From Diadema setosum (lineage: Eukaryota; Echinodermata; Echinoidea; Diadematoida; Diadematidae): a stretch of DNA of 64,000 nt. The notes below the pieces were generated by a model, which was not told the DNA's origin, made no database searches, and saw only the letters and a list, made by a program, of their open reading frames with translations. Shown piece after piece: positions 23,368 to 34,110 of this stretch. Within the stretch, counting starts at the first letter, position 1, and every line of letters starts with the position of its first letter. Position numbers and translations under genes: made by a program. The stretch spans positions 248,001-312,000 of the forward strand of contig CM067080.1 in the NCBI GenBank assembly GCA_033980235.1, written 5' to 3'.

Positions 23368-23856
23368 ATTAATTTTATTTTGTTCCTTCTTTGCGCCATT
23401 TCCAATTGCAGACCCTTCTATTCTTGATCGATTCCTTCCTCCTGTCACAGTCTCTTTTATACATCCTTTTTCCATCCACACATGCACACACTTGTATTTG
23501 TTTGTGTTTATACATATTCGTGCTTACTATGCCCATTTATGCTTGCTTATTAACCCGTTGAGGATGGTTTGATTTTGCTACAACACGCACTTCCCATAGA
23601 CACCTGCAAGAGTATACTCGGGACTCGTCCTCAACGAGTTAACATATACATTTTTTCTCTCCCTTGGATTTTGTGTCTCCCCCCCCCCCCCTTTTTTTCA
23701 TATGTGCTTTAATTATCATTATTCTAATTTCCTCTATCAATATCATGATTATTATTGTTGCTATTATTATTCTCATTATTGTGTATATATACTTTGATAT
23801 GTTTCATTGCATATGCATTTGTTGGTTGACTCTCACTTTCATATTACCTCCTCTTG
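23368..23856 (+). repeat. Inverted repeat flanking the Penelope-like element, right arm
   Basis: Reverse complement partner of 20336-20770. It is continuous with the direct repeat at 23878-24276, so the right flank is one ~900-bp block while the left flank is rearranged. Confidence 0.75.
23550..23642. mobile_element. 85-bp TTAA-flanked MITE
   Basis: TTAA (23550-23553) then CCCGTTGAGGATGG at one end, and CGTCCTCAACGAG then TTAA (23639-23642) at the other. The paired arm of the surrounding inverted repeat has only a single TTAA at this point (20583-20586), so the pre-insertion site is preserved in the same window. Confidence 0.85.
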
Positions 23857-23877
23857 GTACACCTATTTAGGGCTCGC

Positions 23878-24276
23878 TGTTTGCTCGGCCCCCCTCCCCT
23901 TCCCCTTGCTGTTGCTATTTCACTCTTTTCCTTTCTTTATCCCGCTGTTGTTCCTCATCTTGTTTGATGTTGCCTCCCTGTTCATCTCTTTCCTTCAATG
24001 GTTGCCCCCATGGTCCTCAGGATCATTACTGACCCTCCTCTGCCTTTTGTCTGTCCACCCTCCTGCTCTAATCCCCTTTCCTTTACCTGTTGGGCTCCTT
24101 GCCCATGACCTCCTACCCTTTCCTTTTGTTTTCTTTGTTCTGTGTCCCCAGCCCGTCCCTGACTGTTCTTGTTGTGTAAAGTCCTTATATGTGATTGCTT
24201 TCCCTGCCTGTTTGTCATTTTGCCTCTGACGAAGATTCTGCTAGGATCGAAAGCTCAGGCCCCTTTTGACTCCATG
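23878..24276 (+). repeat. Direct repeat flanking the Penelope-like element, right copy
   Basis: Matches 19808-20213 in the same orientation and ends GCCCCTTTTGACTCCATG. It is likely the promoter-bearing or terminal segment (pseudo-LTR) of the element, which is inference. Confidence 0.7.
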
Positions 24277-24629
24277 ATACTTGCTGCATAAAAAGGAATA
24301 GCTTTGACATTATGGTTTTAAAAAACTGATGTTTTGTTATTCTCTTTGTTTGTTTGGGGGGGGGGGGGTTCGGATTTAATGGCACATATATCAACTTGAC
24401 AATGATGGAGTTAACTTGTTTTGCATTGAAACTCTTTGTTTACCTCTTTAATTCATCATTCAGAAAGTGATGAAGATGAATCTTCTCAAAAGGTTTTGAT
24501 CTCAACAAAATTACTCAATAGAGCCAGAGATATCGGTCCTGTAGTGCAGAACTGTCTGCAATATCAGGAAATTTTGTGAAGAGGAGACCACTGCTGAATG
24601 TAAAAAGGTCCCTTTCAGAACTAGTCTCA

Positions 24630-25195
24630 TTAAAGGGAAGATAAACCCCAAGAACAATGTGGATTGAGTGAAAGCAGCAACATCAGTAGAACACATCAAT
24701 GAAAGTTTGAGGAAAATCGGACAATCGATGCAAAAGTTATGAATTTTTAAAGTTTTGGTGTTGGAACCGCTGGATGGGGAGACTACTAGAGGATATGACG
24801 TATGAGTGGACAACAATACAAAGAAAATATAAAGGAAATTCAACAAAAATTCACTTTTCTAGAATTATGAAAGAGCAGTGGACCAACCGCTTTCAGAAAG
24901 CAGGGGGAATAATTGCTACCCTTAACATATGTTAATATCAAGTTGATGGAATTTGTAATTTTTATGAAAAATTGATTTTTGTAGTATTTTCTTTATATTT
25001 TCTTGGTATTGTTGTCCACTCATACGTCATAACCTCCAGTAGTCTCCTCATCCAGCGGTTCCAACATCAAAACTTTAAAAATTCATAACTTTTGCATCGA
25101 TTGTCCGATTTTCTTCAAACTTTCACTGATGTGTTCTAATAATGTTGCTGCTTTTACTCAATCCACATTGTTCTTGGGGTTTATCTTCCCTTTAA
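24630..25195. mobile_element. Foldback MITE with TTAA target, copy 1
   Basis: TTAA at both ends, with termini AGGGAAGATAAACCCC and GGGGTTTATCTTCCCT. The inverted similarity extends about 230 bp inwards on each side (AACAATGTGGATTGAGT, TTGGTGTTGGAACCGCTGG, GACAACAATAC and their inverses), so almost the whole element can fold into one hairpin. Other copies are at 36677-37243 and 47383-47948. Confidence 0.85.
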
Positions 25196-25719
25196 GAAAG
25201 AATGTAGAGCAGTGCACTGTGGGTAGTGGAATTAAGAGCTGGTGACCAAGTCTTAATATTAAAAATGTTCAAAGCCTCTATATCAGTGTAGGTTTCACAG
25301 ATATCACTTGATGTGGATGGGGAAAGAGGGTGGAACTGAAGATTGAGTTGATGATGATGGAGAGGAGGTAAAAGCAGAATAGCGCAGACGTACACATGCA
25401 ATGCAATCTAAACTATGATAAGTCATGACACAGTATATTATTATAACTCATTGTCAAGTGTGTTGCCATAGGCTCTGAGGAACTGTACAAATCTCCAGAC
25501 GTGATATGATTGGTTATGATAATTGTAATTTATGGTGGTGCTATTTTCATGATGTTAATAATTTCAGCAATGATTCTGCTTATTAATGATGATGAGTTTG
25601 TTGATAATGACATGTGTATGCCAACAATTGGTAGTAGTATTGATGAGTTTCTGCTTGCATAGAAAACAAAGATTACTAATGAAGGATGTATTTACATGTG
25701 TCCCCCTTTTTTTTTTCAG
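25196..25719. other. End of intron 6
   Basis: No feature recognised other than a T-rich tract before the exon 7 acceptor. Confidence 0.6.
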
Positions 25720-25978
25720 GTATCCACATGAGAATGACACCTACGAATGCTATTGCAACTCGTCGATAGGCCTGTACTCATATCCCCTAGAAGACTTTGG
25801 TGAGGAGGAAACTGAGGAAGACTGTGCGAGTATGAATGGGACTTTGGTAGGGAACTACTGTGGTAAACATGTCCCAGTGTCTGATGTCTTCCTCATGTCA
25901 TTCATCCTAATGATTGGAACCTTCACTATTGCCTACAGCCTCAAGGAGTTCAAGACCACCAGATACTTCCCAAACATT
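25720..25978 (+). CDS. SLC4 transporter exon 7 of window (extracellular loop 3)
   Basis: 259 nt, one base completing Arg then 86 codons, donor GTGAGT. It encodes the large extracellular loop between helices 5 and 6. Four cysteines (two in ECYC, then DC and YC) and three Asn-X-Ser/Thr sequons (NDT, NSS, NGT) are present. This cysteine-rich glycosylated loop is typical of the Na+-coupled transporters and absent from the Cl-/HCO3- exchangers AE1-3. Next comes helix 6, VFLMSFILMIGTFTIAYSL, then KEFKTTRYFPNI. Confidence 0.95.
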
Positions 25979-26169
25979 GTGAGTTTGTGTGGATTTAGAC
26001 TGGGTTGTATATGATGCCATATACTTCCAAACCGCATGAGTGTGTGGATGTTGTAGACTGGGTTGTATATGATGTCATATACAGTTTACAAACAGCATGA
26101 CTTTGTGTGGATGTACATGTAGACTGGTTTGTATATAAATGAGATCACTCTCACACCATTCCTATTAAA

Positions 26170-26698
26170 TCTACAGACCTACCAAGTCCCCCAGTTTTTC
26201 TACAGCCTTATTTTTTGTAGAGAAGTGTGATCAGGTATGTGTTAGAGGCCCCTTTTTGTTTCTTGAAAATCCTTTGCACACTCTTCACTTTCAACTCTGA
26301 TAACTTTTGAAAGGATAATGCTGCTGCTTTGAAAGTTGGCATCAATCATGGACAGACTGTGTTAATAGAGCATGTTTAATTTCAGCTTAATCAATTAGTC
26401 TCTTCATTGTTGTTGCTCCAGTGGTTTACATCCTGTTTGTTGTCCCATTTATCACACAGCTAGCATGGCTTGGTAAAGATTAAGCACTTGAATAGACTCT
26501 GTGATTCAGAGCCTCTTTTCTCAGTTCACACTTATCTAGAGTGTGTGCATTCTTTCCAATAGCTAGATAGGTTAGGACAGTCCATTCGAATTGAGTTATA
26601 CATCATTTTAAAGCTAAAAGTCTGCTCTTTCAGAATCTGCCATTAACTAAAAATCCATGTGTGGCGACTTTTCGTTGGTTTGTGATGCAGGGTCACAA
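26170..26698 (-). repeat. TGTGACC-ended interspersed repeat, copy 2 (truncated)
   Basis: Reverse-complement match to 40354-40850 and 5858 onward: AATCTGCCATTAACTAAAAA, TTCAGCTTAATC and CTCTTCACTTTCAACTCT. It ends GGTTTGTGATGCAGGGTCAC at 26698. The opposite terminus is missing. Confidence 0.65.
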
Positions 26699-26747
26699 AT
26701 AGATAATCTCTCAAAAAGTCTCCTTGTCTAGAACCAGATGCAGTGTA

Positions 26748-27412
26748 TGTGACCATGCATCACAAAATCAGCAGTCGCATGCCCTGATTTTATGTGAGGA
26801 CTCAAAATAGGTGATACAGGTCAATCTAAGTGTAGTCAATCCTGAGTTTTTCATATTTTTTGAAAGAGTAATTTTTCTTCACAGTGCATTTGGAATCGTA
26901 AAGCGAATAGGAAATTGCATTATTAGGAGCACTTTTTTTTTTCAGAATATTGTGATTGTGTGTATGTCTGAGAAATCCCTTAAAAAAAAAATCTACATTT
27001 GTACACCCTCTTCACTTTCAACTCTAGTAGTCTAGTAGTCTTTGAAACGATGATGCTACTGCATGGAAAGTCAGTATTATTAATGGATAGAGTGTGTTAC
27101 TAGAGCATGCCCAATTTCAGCTTAATCTGATAATCTTTTCATTGTTGTTTTGGTGTTTTACATCTTGTTTTTTGTCACATTCATTGCACAGCTAGCAGGG
27201 CTTGATGAGATTAAGGGCTTGAATAGACTCTCTACTTCAGAGCCTCTTTTCTCAGTACACACTTTTTCAGAGTGCGTGTCTTCTTTCCAATATTGAGATG
27301 AGGTTAGGAGAGACCATTTTCATCGAGCTATACATCATTTTACAGCTTCAAATCTGATCTTTCAAAATCTGCCCTTAACTAAAATTCCATGTCTGGCGAT
27401 GTAGGGTCACAT
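26748..27412 (-). repeat. TGTGACC-ended interspersed repeat, copy 3
   Basis: Begins TGTGACCATGCATCACAAAA and ends GATGTAGGGTCAC. It lies head to tail with copy 2 in intron 7, so two copies of one family sit within 1.3 kb. Internal order matches copies 1 and 4 in reverse orientation. Confidence 0.7.
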
Positions 27413-27868
27413 TTAATCAAGTCAATGCCGTGAGTAAATAAATCAATTTGTGAGTATCAGGTTTTAATGGCAGAGTCAAGGGTGGTCTCTGTGGAGCCAG
27501 AACCAAAGGTGGGGCCAGTTTTCGCTTTTTAGTCTTGTTAAAACTTGTGAAGTCAAATTTTCTACAAACCTAGTTGGTATTTTTACCAGTGTGATAGAAT
27601 ATACAAATAATGTGCATTGTACAAATGGACTCCATACCCCCTAGAGGCCCTCTGAAGCCCCTAAGTTTGCTATGTTCTCCTTGAGTGATAGCCTGCAAGA
27701 AGGAGGTGAATATACATGTAATCTTACAATGCTCGTGTCTGTGTTAGACCCACTGGGTCTCTTGGGTTTTTCTCTTTTTTTCTCCCCTATTCAAGATGAT
27801 ATTATTCATGATTAGTTTGTTTGTATGTGTCTGTATTCATACATTTATCTGTCAAAATTTGTTCCCAG

Positions 27869-27982
27869 GTGAGAACCACTGTGAGTGACTTTGCTGTGCT
27901 GTTTGCAGTGGTCATCATGATGGGTGTGGACAGACTCTTTGGAGTGGACACACCCAAGTTGGTAGTTCCTGCAGAATTCAAG
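27869..27982 (+). CDS. SLC4 transporter exon 8 of window
   Basis: 38 codons, phase 0 both sides. It encodes VRTTVSDFAVLFAVVIMMGV, a transmembrane helix, then DRLFGVDTPKLVVPAEFK. This matches the family region VRxxISDFAV…PKLxVPxxF. The acceptor is CCCAG and the donor GTTAGT. Confidence 0.95.
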
Positions 27983-28629
27983 GTTAGTCTTGTTTCAAGG
28001 CTGAAGTGTTTGCATTTAATATGAACCTCTCAGAGCCACAAAGGGATTAGAATGAGAAATGATTTGACCTTGGTTTGGTAAATAAGTGCACAGTATGGAA
28101 TGAACCACATCAAATGTGTCTCCTAATGGGAGTTCACTGTCATCTCAAGATTGTATTTGAGTCACTGAACTGTACAGCAATGACAGTTTTCTGGATTTTT
28201 GTGGCATTCTGGCAAGATTGTCAATCATCATATTGCATGTAGTAGAACAGCACATACACCAGTCACCTTATGAACAATTACATAAACCAAGTGACTAACC
28301 TACTAGATATGAAGTGTTGTTCAGACACTAAAGTTTCATCAGCAGTCTGAGAAAAAATCCAGCTTGGAACTCTTTCACTGACCCAGTGTGCTCTATTCTC
28401 CATTAGCTACACTTGTACCGCATTATGCTGTCACTTTCATACCCCCCGGTCAAAATTCTAGAAGATTCCAAGCTAGCAGTATACTGTAAAGCTGTCTACG
28501 TCTTGCTGTGATAATGGTTCCTAGTATCACATAAATTTACTACTGGTAAGTCTCATCTGAAACAGGACATAGGCAAAGGATTCTTAGCATGGAATTAGTT
28601 ATTTGTTTTGTATTTTTCTTAAATTGTTT

Positions 28630-29762
28630 TTATGCCTCCGCCACGAAGTGGTGCCGGAGGCATTATGTTTTCGGGTTGTCCGTCCGTCCGTCCTTCCGTC
28701 CGTCCGTAATGAATTTTGTGGACAGGGTAACTACCAAAACCTTTTGAGGTATCCTAATGAAACTTGGCATGTATGTGTATTAGGGGGTGAACTTGTGCCT
28801 ATCAACTTTTGGGTGCGGGTGCTCAAGGTCAAAGGTCAAAAGGTCAAGGTCAAATATGTAAAATTTCACTATTTCCACCATATCTATGCAGTGCCTGAAG
28901 ATATTTTCTTGAAACTTAGTGCATACATGTATTACCCAATTAAGATTCTGTGGTGAAAGTTTGGGGTCATGAGGTCAAAGGTCAAAAGGTCAAGTAAAAA
29001 TATTAAAACTTCACTTTTTTCTCCGTAACTTGGAAATTGTTCAAGGTATCTTCATGGAACATAGTATATATACATGTACTGACTGGCAGTGATTATCTAG
29101 AGAAGTTAGGGTTCATGGGTCAAAGATCAGGGGTCAAAGGTCAAGGGCAACACTTCAAAATTTACTTTTTCCCTCATGTTTATGCAATGCCAGCAGGATT
29201 ATTTTTTTTTTTACACTTGGTGTATGCATGTATAACCTAATAGAGATTCTCTGGAAAGTTTTTTTTTTTTTTCTTTTGTTTTTGCCTCAAAGGTCAAAAG
29301 GTCAAAGATCAAGGGAAAGTGCTGAACTAAGCTTTTCCTCCATATCTCGGAAGTGGCTCAGGTTATCTTGAAATGTACTACATATTTATGCATGTTCTGC
29401 CTGACAGTGATTACCTTATGAATTTTAGGGTCAAAGGCCAGATGAAAATGGTAACAATTTACTATTCAATACAGAAATTGCACTTTTTCTCCATACCTTG
29501 AAAATTACTCAGTGCATAAATGTATGAATGGGTCAGAGTCAAGTTAAAGTCCTGAAATCCCCAAATACATGTTCTCCTATTCATCCAATTAAACCTAGGT
29601 CAAGGTGAACATTCAACACATTTGTGACAAACTTGTCATTTTAATATTTTACCAATTTTGTGAAAATGTAATTACACATTGTCCACATGTACTATCTAGA
29701 CCTATTAGGAGAATCATGCATTATGGCGGAGGCATACCAGACGCCATAGCGACATTTCTAGT
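28630..29762 (+). repeat. 1.1-kb CCTCCGCC-ended repeat rich in AGGTCA half-sites
   Basis: Starts ATGCCTCCGCCACGAAGTGG, with an immediate hairpin to CCGGAGGCAT, followed by a (CCGT)n array at 28680-28708. It ends GGCGGAGGCATACC near 29735 plus GCCATAGCGACATTT. The interior contains many AGGTCA or closely related half-sites, tightly spaced at 28826-28852 and again near 28972-28998 and 29285-29305. Repeats of this look are common in marine invertebrate genomes. No coding capacity. Confidence 0.7.
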
Positions 29763-29790
29763 TTTCAAATGTTGGGTTTGTCATCTATAG

Positions 29791-29955
29791 CCAACATCTG
29801 ATGAGCGTAAAGGGTGGATCATTCCACCCTTCAATGGGAACCCATGGTGGACAGCTCTTCTCAGCATCCTCCCAGCTCTCCTAGCAACCATCCTCATCTT
29901 TATGGATCAGCAAATCACAGCAGTCATTGTCAACAGAAAGGAAAACAAGTTCAAG
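29791..29955 (+). CDS. SLC4 transporter exon 9 of window
   Basis: 55 codons, phase 0 both sides. It encodes [20 protein letters not shown], one helix, and [19 protein letters not shown]. The MDQQITAVI stretch is nearly invariant in Na+-coupled SLC4 members. In exchangers the equivalent reads LESQITTLI, so this exon is good evidence for the Na+-coupled clade. It begins shortly after an intronic repeat that ends near 29762. Confidence 0.95.
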
Positions 29956-30810
29956 GTCAGAAACTTCAAGCCGTCTTTTTAATAGTAATAATGATTATAC
30001 ATTACATTTGTAAGCACATATACAATGTTTCAATGTTTTCTTCCCTTTCTATCTGTTTTGTACAGTTTCATACATTGTAGAGGTTCCCTCATGTTGTTTG
30101 TAGAAGTTCAAATACAATTAAACAAGAAGCTTGCAGATGTAGGCTTGCAATTTATGCATAGGATAAACATCTTGAATCGACCAGACATATTGAACAGTGC
30201 CATTGTGCATCAAGTTTCAAACATGGTACATTGCATGTAAATGAACATTGCATGTGATGTAGTCATGTGACCAATACAAATTACACAAGAGTAGTGTTTA
30301 AAAAATTCTTGTGCAGGTGAATGCATATAGCATCGTCTTGTTGTAGTGTGACAAATTTGACACATTACACTTTGTCAAAGAAACAGAGCTTTAAGGAGCA
30401 TGTGTTTTTTTGTTTGTATCTTGATTGATATAAGCTCAAACAAAACATAAAGATGCTATTGTGTACCTGTGACCTGAAAACATCCTGACTTAGCCTACAA
30501 TGCAGGATCTTTAGGATTGACATATTGTCTACACCACACATTGTGCCAGTGTATTTCATGACTTGGGACCTGGAAGACAATTTCAGTGTTGGACTCCTGA
30601 TCCAGAACTACAGAATTATCCTCCCATTACAAAAGAAGAACATTGAAATTTCATGAATATCAGTCAACCCATGAAATTTGCAAAGCATACTTTATATACA
30701 GTCGCTGTGTTTTCTTTGGAACAAAGAAAAGTAACAGAAAAATTGGGAAGTAGGACCTGGGGATAGAAAATTAGCTGTCACTTGAAATCTTCTGACCTTC
30801 ACCTCATTAG
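29956..30810. other. Intron 9
   Basis: No feature recognised. Confidence 0.6.
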
Positions 30811-30989
30811 AAAGGAGTTGGCTACCATCTTGACTTACTGGTAGTTGCCATCATGTTGGGTATCTGCTCCATCATGGGTCTGCCCTGGTTTGTGGCTGCT
30901 ACAGTGCTTTCCATCAACCATGTCAACAGTCTGCGGGTGGAGTCAGAGTGCAAGGCTCCAGGCGAGCGTCCTAAGATTGTTGGATGCAG
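30811..30989 (+). CDS. SLC4 transporter exon 10 of window
   Basis: 179 nt, phase 0 in and phase 2 out. It encodes [40 protein letters not shown] and the cytoplasmic [31 protein letters not shown] is a core membrane-domain signature containing a half-helix of the transport site. The donor is GTAAGG. Confidence 0.95.
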
Positions 30990-31848
30990 GTAAGGTAGAC
31001 ACTGAATTGACCTTGACCCTTGCAACCTGGGAATTTCCTTTTTTAAAACTGTTCAACTCATTTTCTATGGAAGTTGCAAATAGATTCTATTTGAAATGTG
31101 CAGTCAGTTTCAATGATTTCAAGGGTATCTCCTGTAAACATATTCAATTCCTTGAAGCAGTAAAAAGAAATATGTTTGTGGAATGATTTTCACACCCTAA
31201 AGTGAATGTTTGTACATGTATTTCTGAAAAGTGCATGATTCATTTATTGTCCATTTAGGACATTCTTCTTGTTGGCATATGGGCGTACACATATGAATAT
31301 CTGCAATCATACATACATACATACATTCATGTACATGTACACATATAAATAAATGCAACTTTCAATATATACACAATCATGCAAGCATAATTTATACTCA
31401 CAATACAGTAAACGCATACATCATTACAAATTTATAATTCATCACAATTCATTATATTTACCGATCAACAACAAAACAAGAGTTTAGAAAACGTGAAGCC
31501 CGTCCTTTCCGAGGGAGTGCATATTTTACGTAACCTTTGCACACCCACACACACACTCACTCGCACGTACTCCGAAGGATAACACTTCGCGTTGCGCCAT
31601 TTATGACACATGTACATCACTGGATACATACAGGTGAAGGCAAACAAACGCATGCGCGCACTCAAAAACAAAACACAAATACACGTTCGCACACACACAC
31701 ACTGTTTGATCAGTCACACAATTACTACTACAATTCATGTTTTCAAAATGAAGCAGCATTTTTTTTTTTTTTAAATGATGAATTTTTCCTCGCCTGTAAT
31801 ATTGAGATGACCATTGTCTCACATCCGGCTATCATTCTTTGCCAACAG
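30990..31848. other. Intron 10
   Basis: No gene seen. It contains a short CATA array near 31308-31325 and AC-rich tracts near 31540-31562 and 31690-31702. Confidence 0.6.
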
Positions 31849-31921
31849 GGAACAAAGACTGACCGGCGTGATGGTCTTTGCCATGATCGGTCTAGCTACA
31901 CTCATGACAAGAATCCTGGCT
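31849..31921 (+). CDS. SLC4 transporter exon 11 of window
   Basis: 73 nt, one base completing Arg then 24 codons. It encodes (R)EQRLTGVMVFAMIGLATLM followed by TRILA. REQRxTG is the conserved start of the next helix. The acceptor is CAACAG and the donor GTAAGT. Confidence 0.94.
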
Positions 31922-31984
31922 GTAAGTCTACTGTCGACTCTTCCCTGAAAGTTTCCTATACCGCATTAACATTGCCCAAATGCT

Positions 31985-32865
31985 AAGGTGTTTTATCCGT
32001 GTTGCACCATTATTTTATTGGGATGGATGGCAATGTGAAAGCTCACACTCCGTCACAGACTACAACATGTGATGCATCGCAGTACAGTCCCGTAACATTC
32101 TGTTATTAGTGTGCGTCCCGTTGCAACACCAGTATTCCACTGCGACAGATGGCAATGTGAATGCATCCCAGTACAACTCTGTTGCAAAAAGTTGGAAAGA
32201 TCAAACACGCTACTTGTTTACAGTCTTGAAGGGGGCTGGTTGTTTTTTAGAAAAGACATTTTTGATATATTGGAACGTAGCTAACAATGTAATTAGTTTT
32301 TAAGTTAATTGAAAAAGACTGTTCATGTTTTTCGAGAAAAGTTTGACTATTCATATTAAGTAAAGTAGGCAATACATTGGATTAACTATTGCCATTAAAG
32401 AGATCATGAGCCTGTGATCCACGTCGGCCAAATTTTATTTATACCAACGTGCGTGCTGCATTCATGCATCTCAGAGGAGAGATCAATGATGTGCTGTGCT
32501 GAGAACTGCTGAACACAATTCACAAATCAGAATTGTGTGTATTCTACATTTTTATGCACGCATAGTTCCTCAACATTAATTTTTTGCAGAATTTTTTTGA
32601 AGTTGTATTTTTCGATTTTTAATTCTTTTTTTATTTTTAGGCAACGCCCCCACCATATATGAGGCATTGATTAAAACATGTGCTCTACTGTGGGATGAAT
32701 GTTGGCGATGTGAATGTGCGATAACAGGAATGCACCGGAGTTGTTCTGAGAGAGCGCGAGCAATGTGAATGCCTTTGTTACAGGATGTTATGGTGTTGCA
32801 CCAGGGCAATGTCCCGGTGCAACACTGGCAAATTTTTTTAGGCAATGTGAATGCTGTGCTAGAAT
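31985..32865. repeat. Candidate interspersed repeat in intron 11
   Basis: The word GGCAATGTGAATGC or a close variant recurs at about 32029, 32147, 32703, 32758 and 32841. Near the right end GTGTTGCACC (32793-32802) is inverted as GGTGCAACAC (32816-32825). No clean terminal repeats were found, so the boundaries are approximate. Confidence 0.4.
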
Positions 32866-33599
32866 AGCAAGTTTGAATTTTGAAAGTGAAAAAATGAATG
32901 TTATACAGTTTTAATTCACAAAGAAGGAGATAAAATCAGATTGTGTAACTCTGTGAAAGTTAGCATATCATCTGATGAGGCATTATGTTTGAACCCGTAA
33001 TCATCTAGTCATCTAATCATCTAGAGAATGATATCTCAAAAGATACTGCCATTAGGAATTTATGTTGATTATGGATTTATTACATGTTGAGCAATTGTTT
33101 GCTGAGGTGTTTTTGCTTTTTTATTCCTTTTAGTTTTATGCAAGAAGTCATTACTGATAAAATCAAGTGTATGTAATCTTCTTGCCAATCCAAAGCCTGC
33201 AGTGTACATGTAGATATTCATTTCTTTAGGGGCAACTGAAGTTGAGATGTTCACTGCAAAAGAGACAGAATACACGACCAGCTAAATTGAAGTACGGTGT
33301 CAGAAACACACATGGTTTTTGATGAATTGAGCTTGATGTCCGTTAATAAAGCATTATTTACTACAATGAATAGAAATGGTCTAGTCCATGATGTAGACAT
33401 TTTCATGCAATTTTCATGCCTCTTAATCAGTGCAACAACAACAACAAAAAAATGATGACTAGGACTACATTTGTATTAGAATTTTTGGAGAATAAGTTGT
33501 GTCTACCAGCTTCAAGTGAAGGTCACTAAAATTGGCTCAGCACCAAAAGAAGACAAAAATTGATTTCCTCAATCTTCTATCTCTCTTTTCCTGCCCTAG
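32866..33599. other. End of intron 11
   Basis: No feature recognised. Confidence 0.5.
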
Positions 33600-33668
33600 T
33601 ATGTTCCAATGCCAGTACTGTATGGAGTTTTCCTCTTTATGGGTATCGCCTCACTGAAAGGAGTCCAG
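33600..33668 (+). CDS. SLC4 transporter exon 12 of window
   Basis: Twenty-three codons, phase 0 both sides: YVPMPVLYGVFLFMG then IASLKGVQ. It matches the family string IPMPVLYGVFLYMGVSSLKG. The acceptor is CCTAG and the donor GTATGT. The following intron carries an 18-copy minisatellite. Confidence 0.94.
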
Positions 33669-33833
33669 GTATGTCTCAATTTGGTCATGACTGACATATA
33701 TCAAAAGTGATTTCTTGTTTTCTTTTCTTTTTTTGTAATTGCACACATGCCTTCATGTTCACTATTAAAGGAGTGAGTTGTGAGGACAGTTTTGATTAAG
33801 CAGGGAGTATGTAGCATTTGTACATAATACCTC

Positions 33834-33906
33834 TGTGGTTCAGTGGATAAGACTATGAATTTTCAATCATGAGGTCTCTGGTTCAAGTCCCATGGTTGCA
33901 GCAGTT
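33834..33906 (+). repeat. tRNA-like segment, probably SINE remnant
   Basis: An A-box-like TGGTTCAGTGG and a B-box-like GGTTCAAGTCC are spaced as in a tRNA promoter, with an anticodon-arm-like TATGA…TCATG between them. The acceptor stem is not convincing. The tail after the tRNA-like part is A-rich (about 33965-33990). No target-site duplication was recognised. Confidence 0.45.
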
Positions 33907-34110
33907 GTGCCCCTCTGAAAGTCATTTGCTTACAGGTATTCATTCGGATTCCTTAGTGATTACTTGAAAAAAATAGATTCAAAATCAAATTAAATACTTA
34001 GTGAAAGCACTACATCTAACTTGCTTGTCACGTCTATTGCCATCAGAGGACTCTTGAAAAAGTTCATTGACCTGTACTTTGGCCTCTCTAGCAAAGCTTG
34101 TCTGTGCAAA

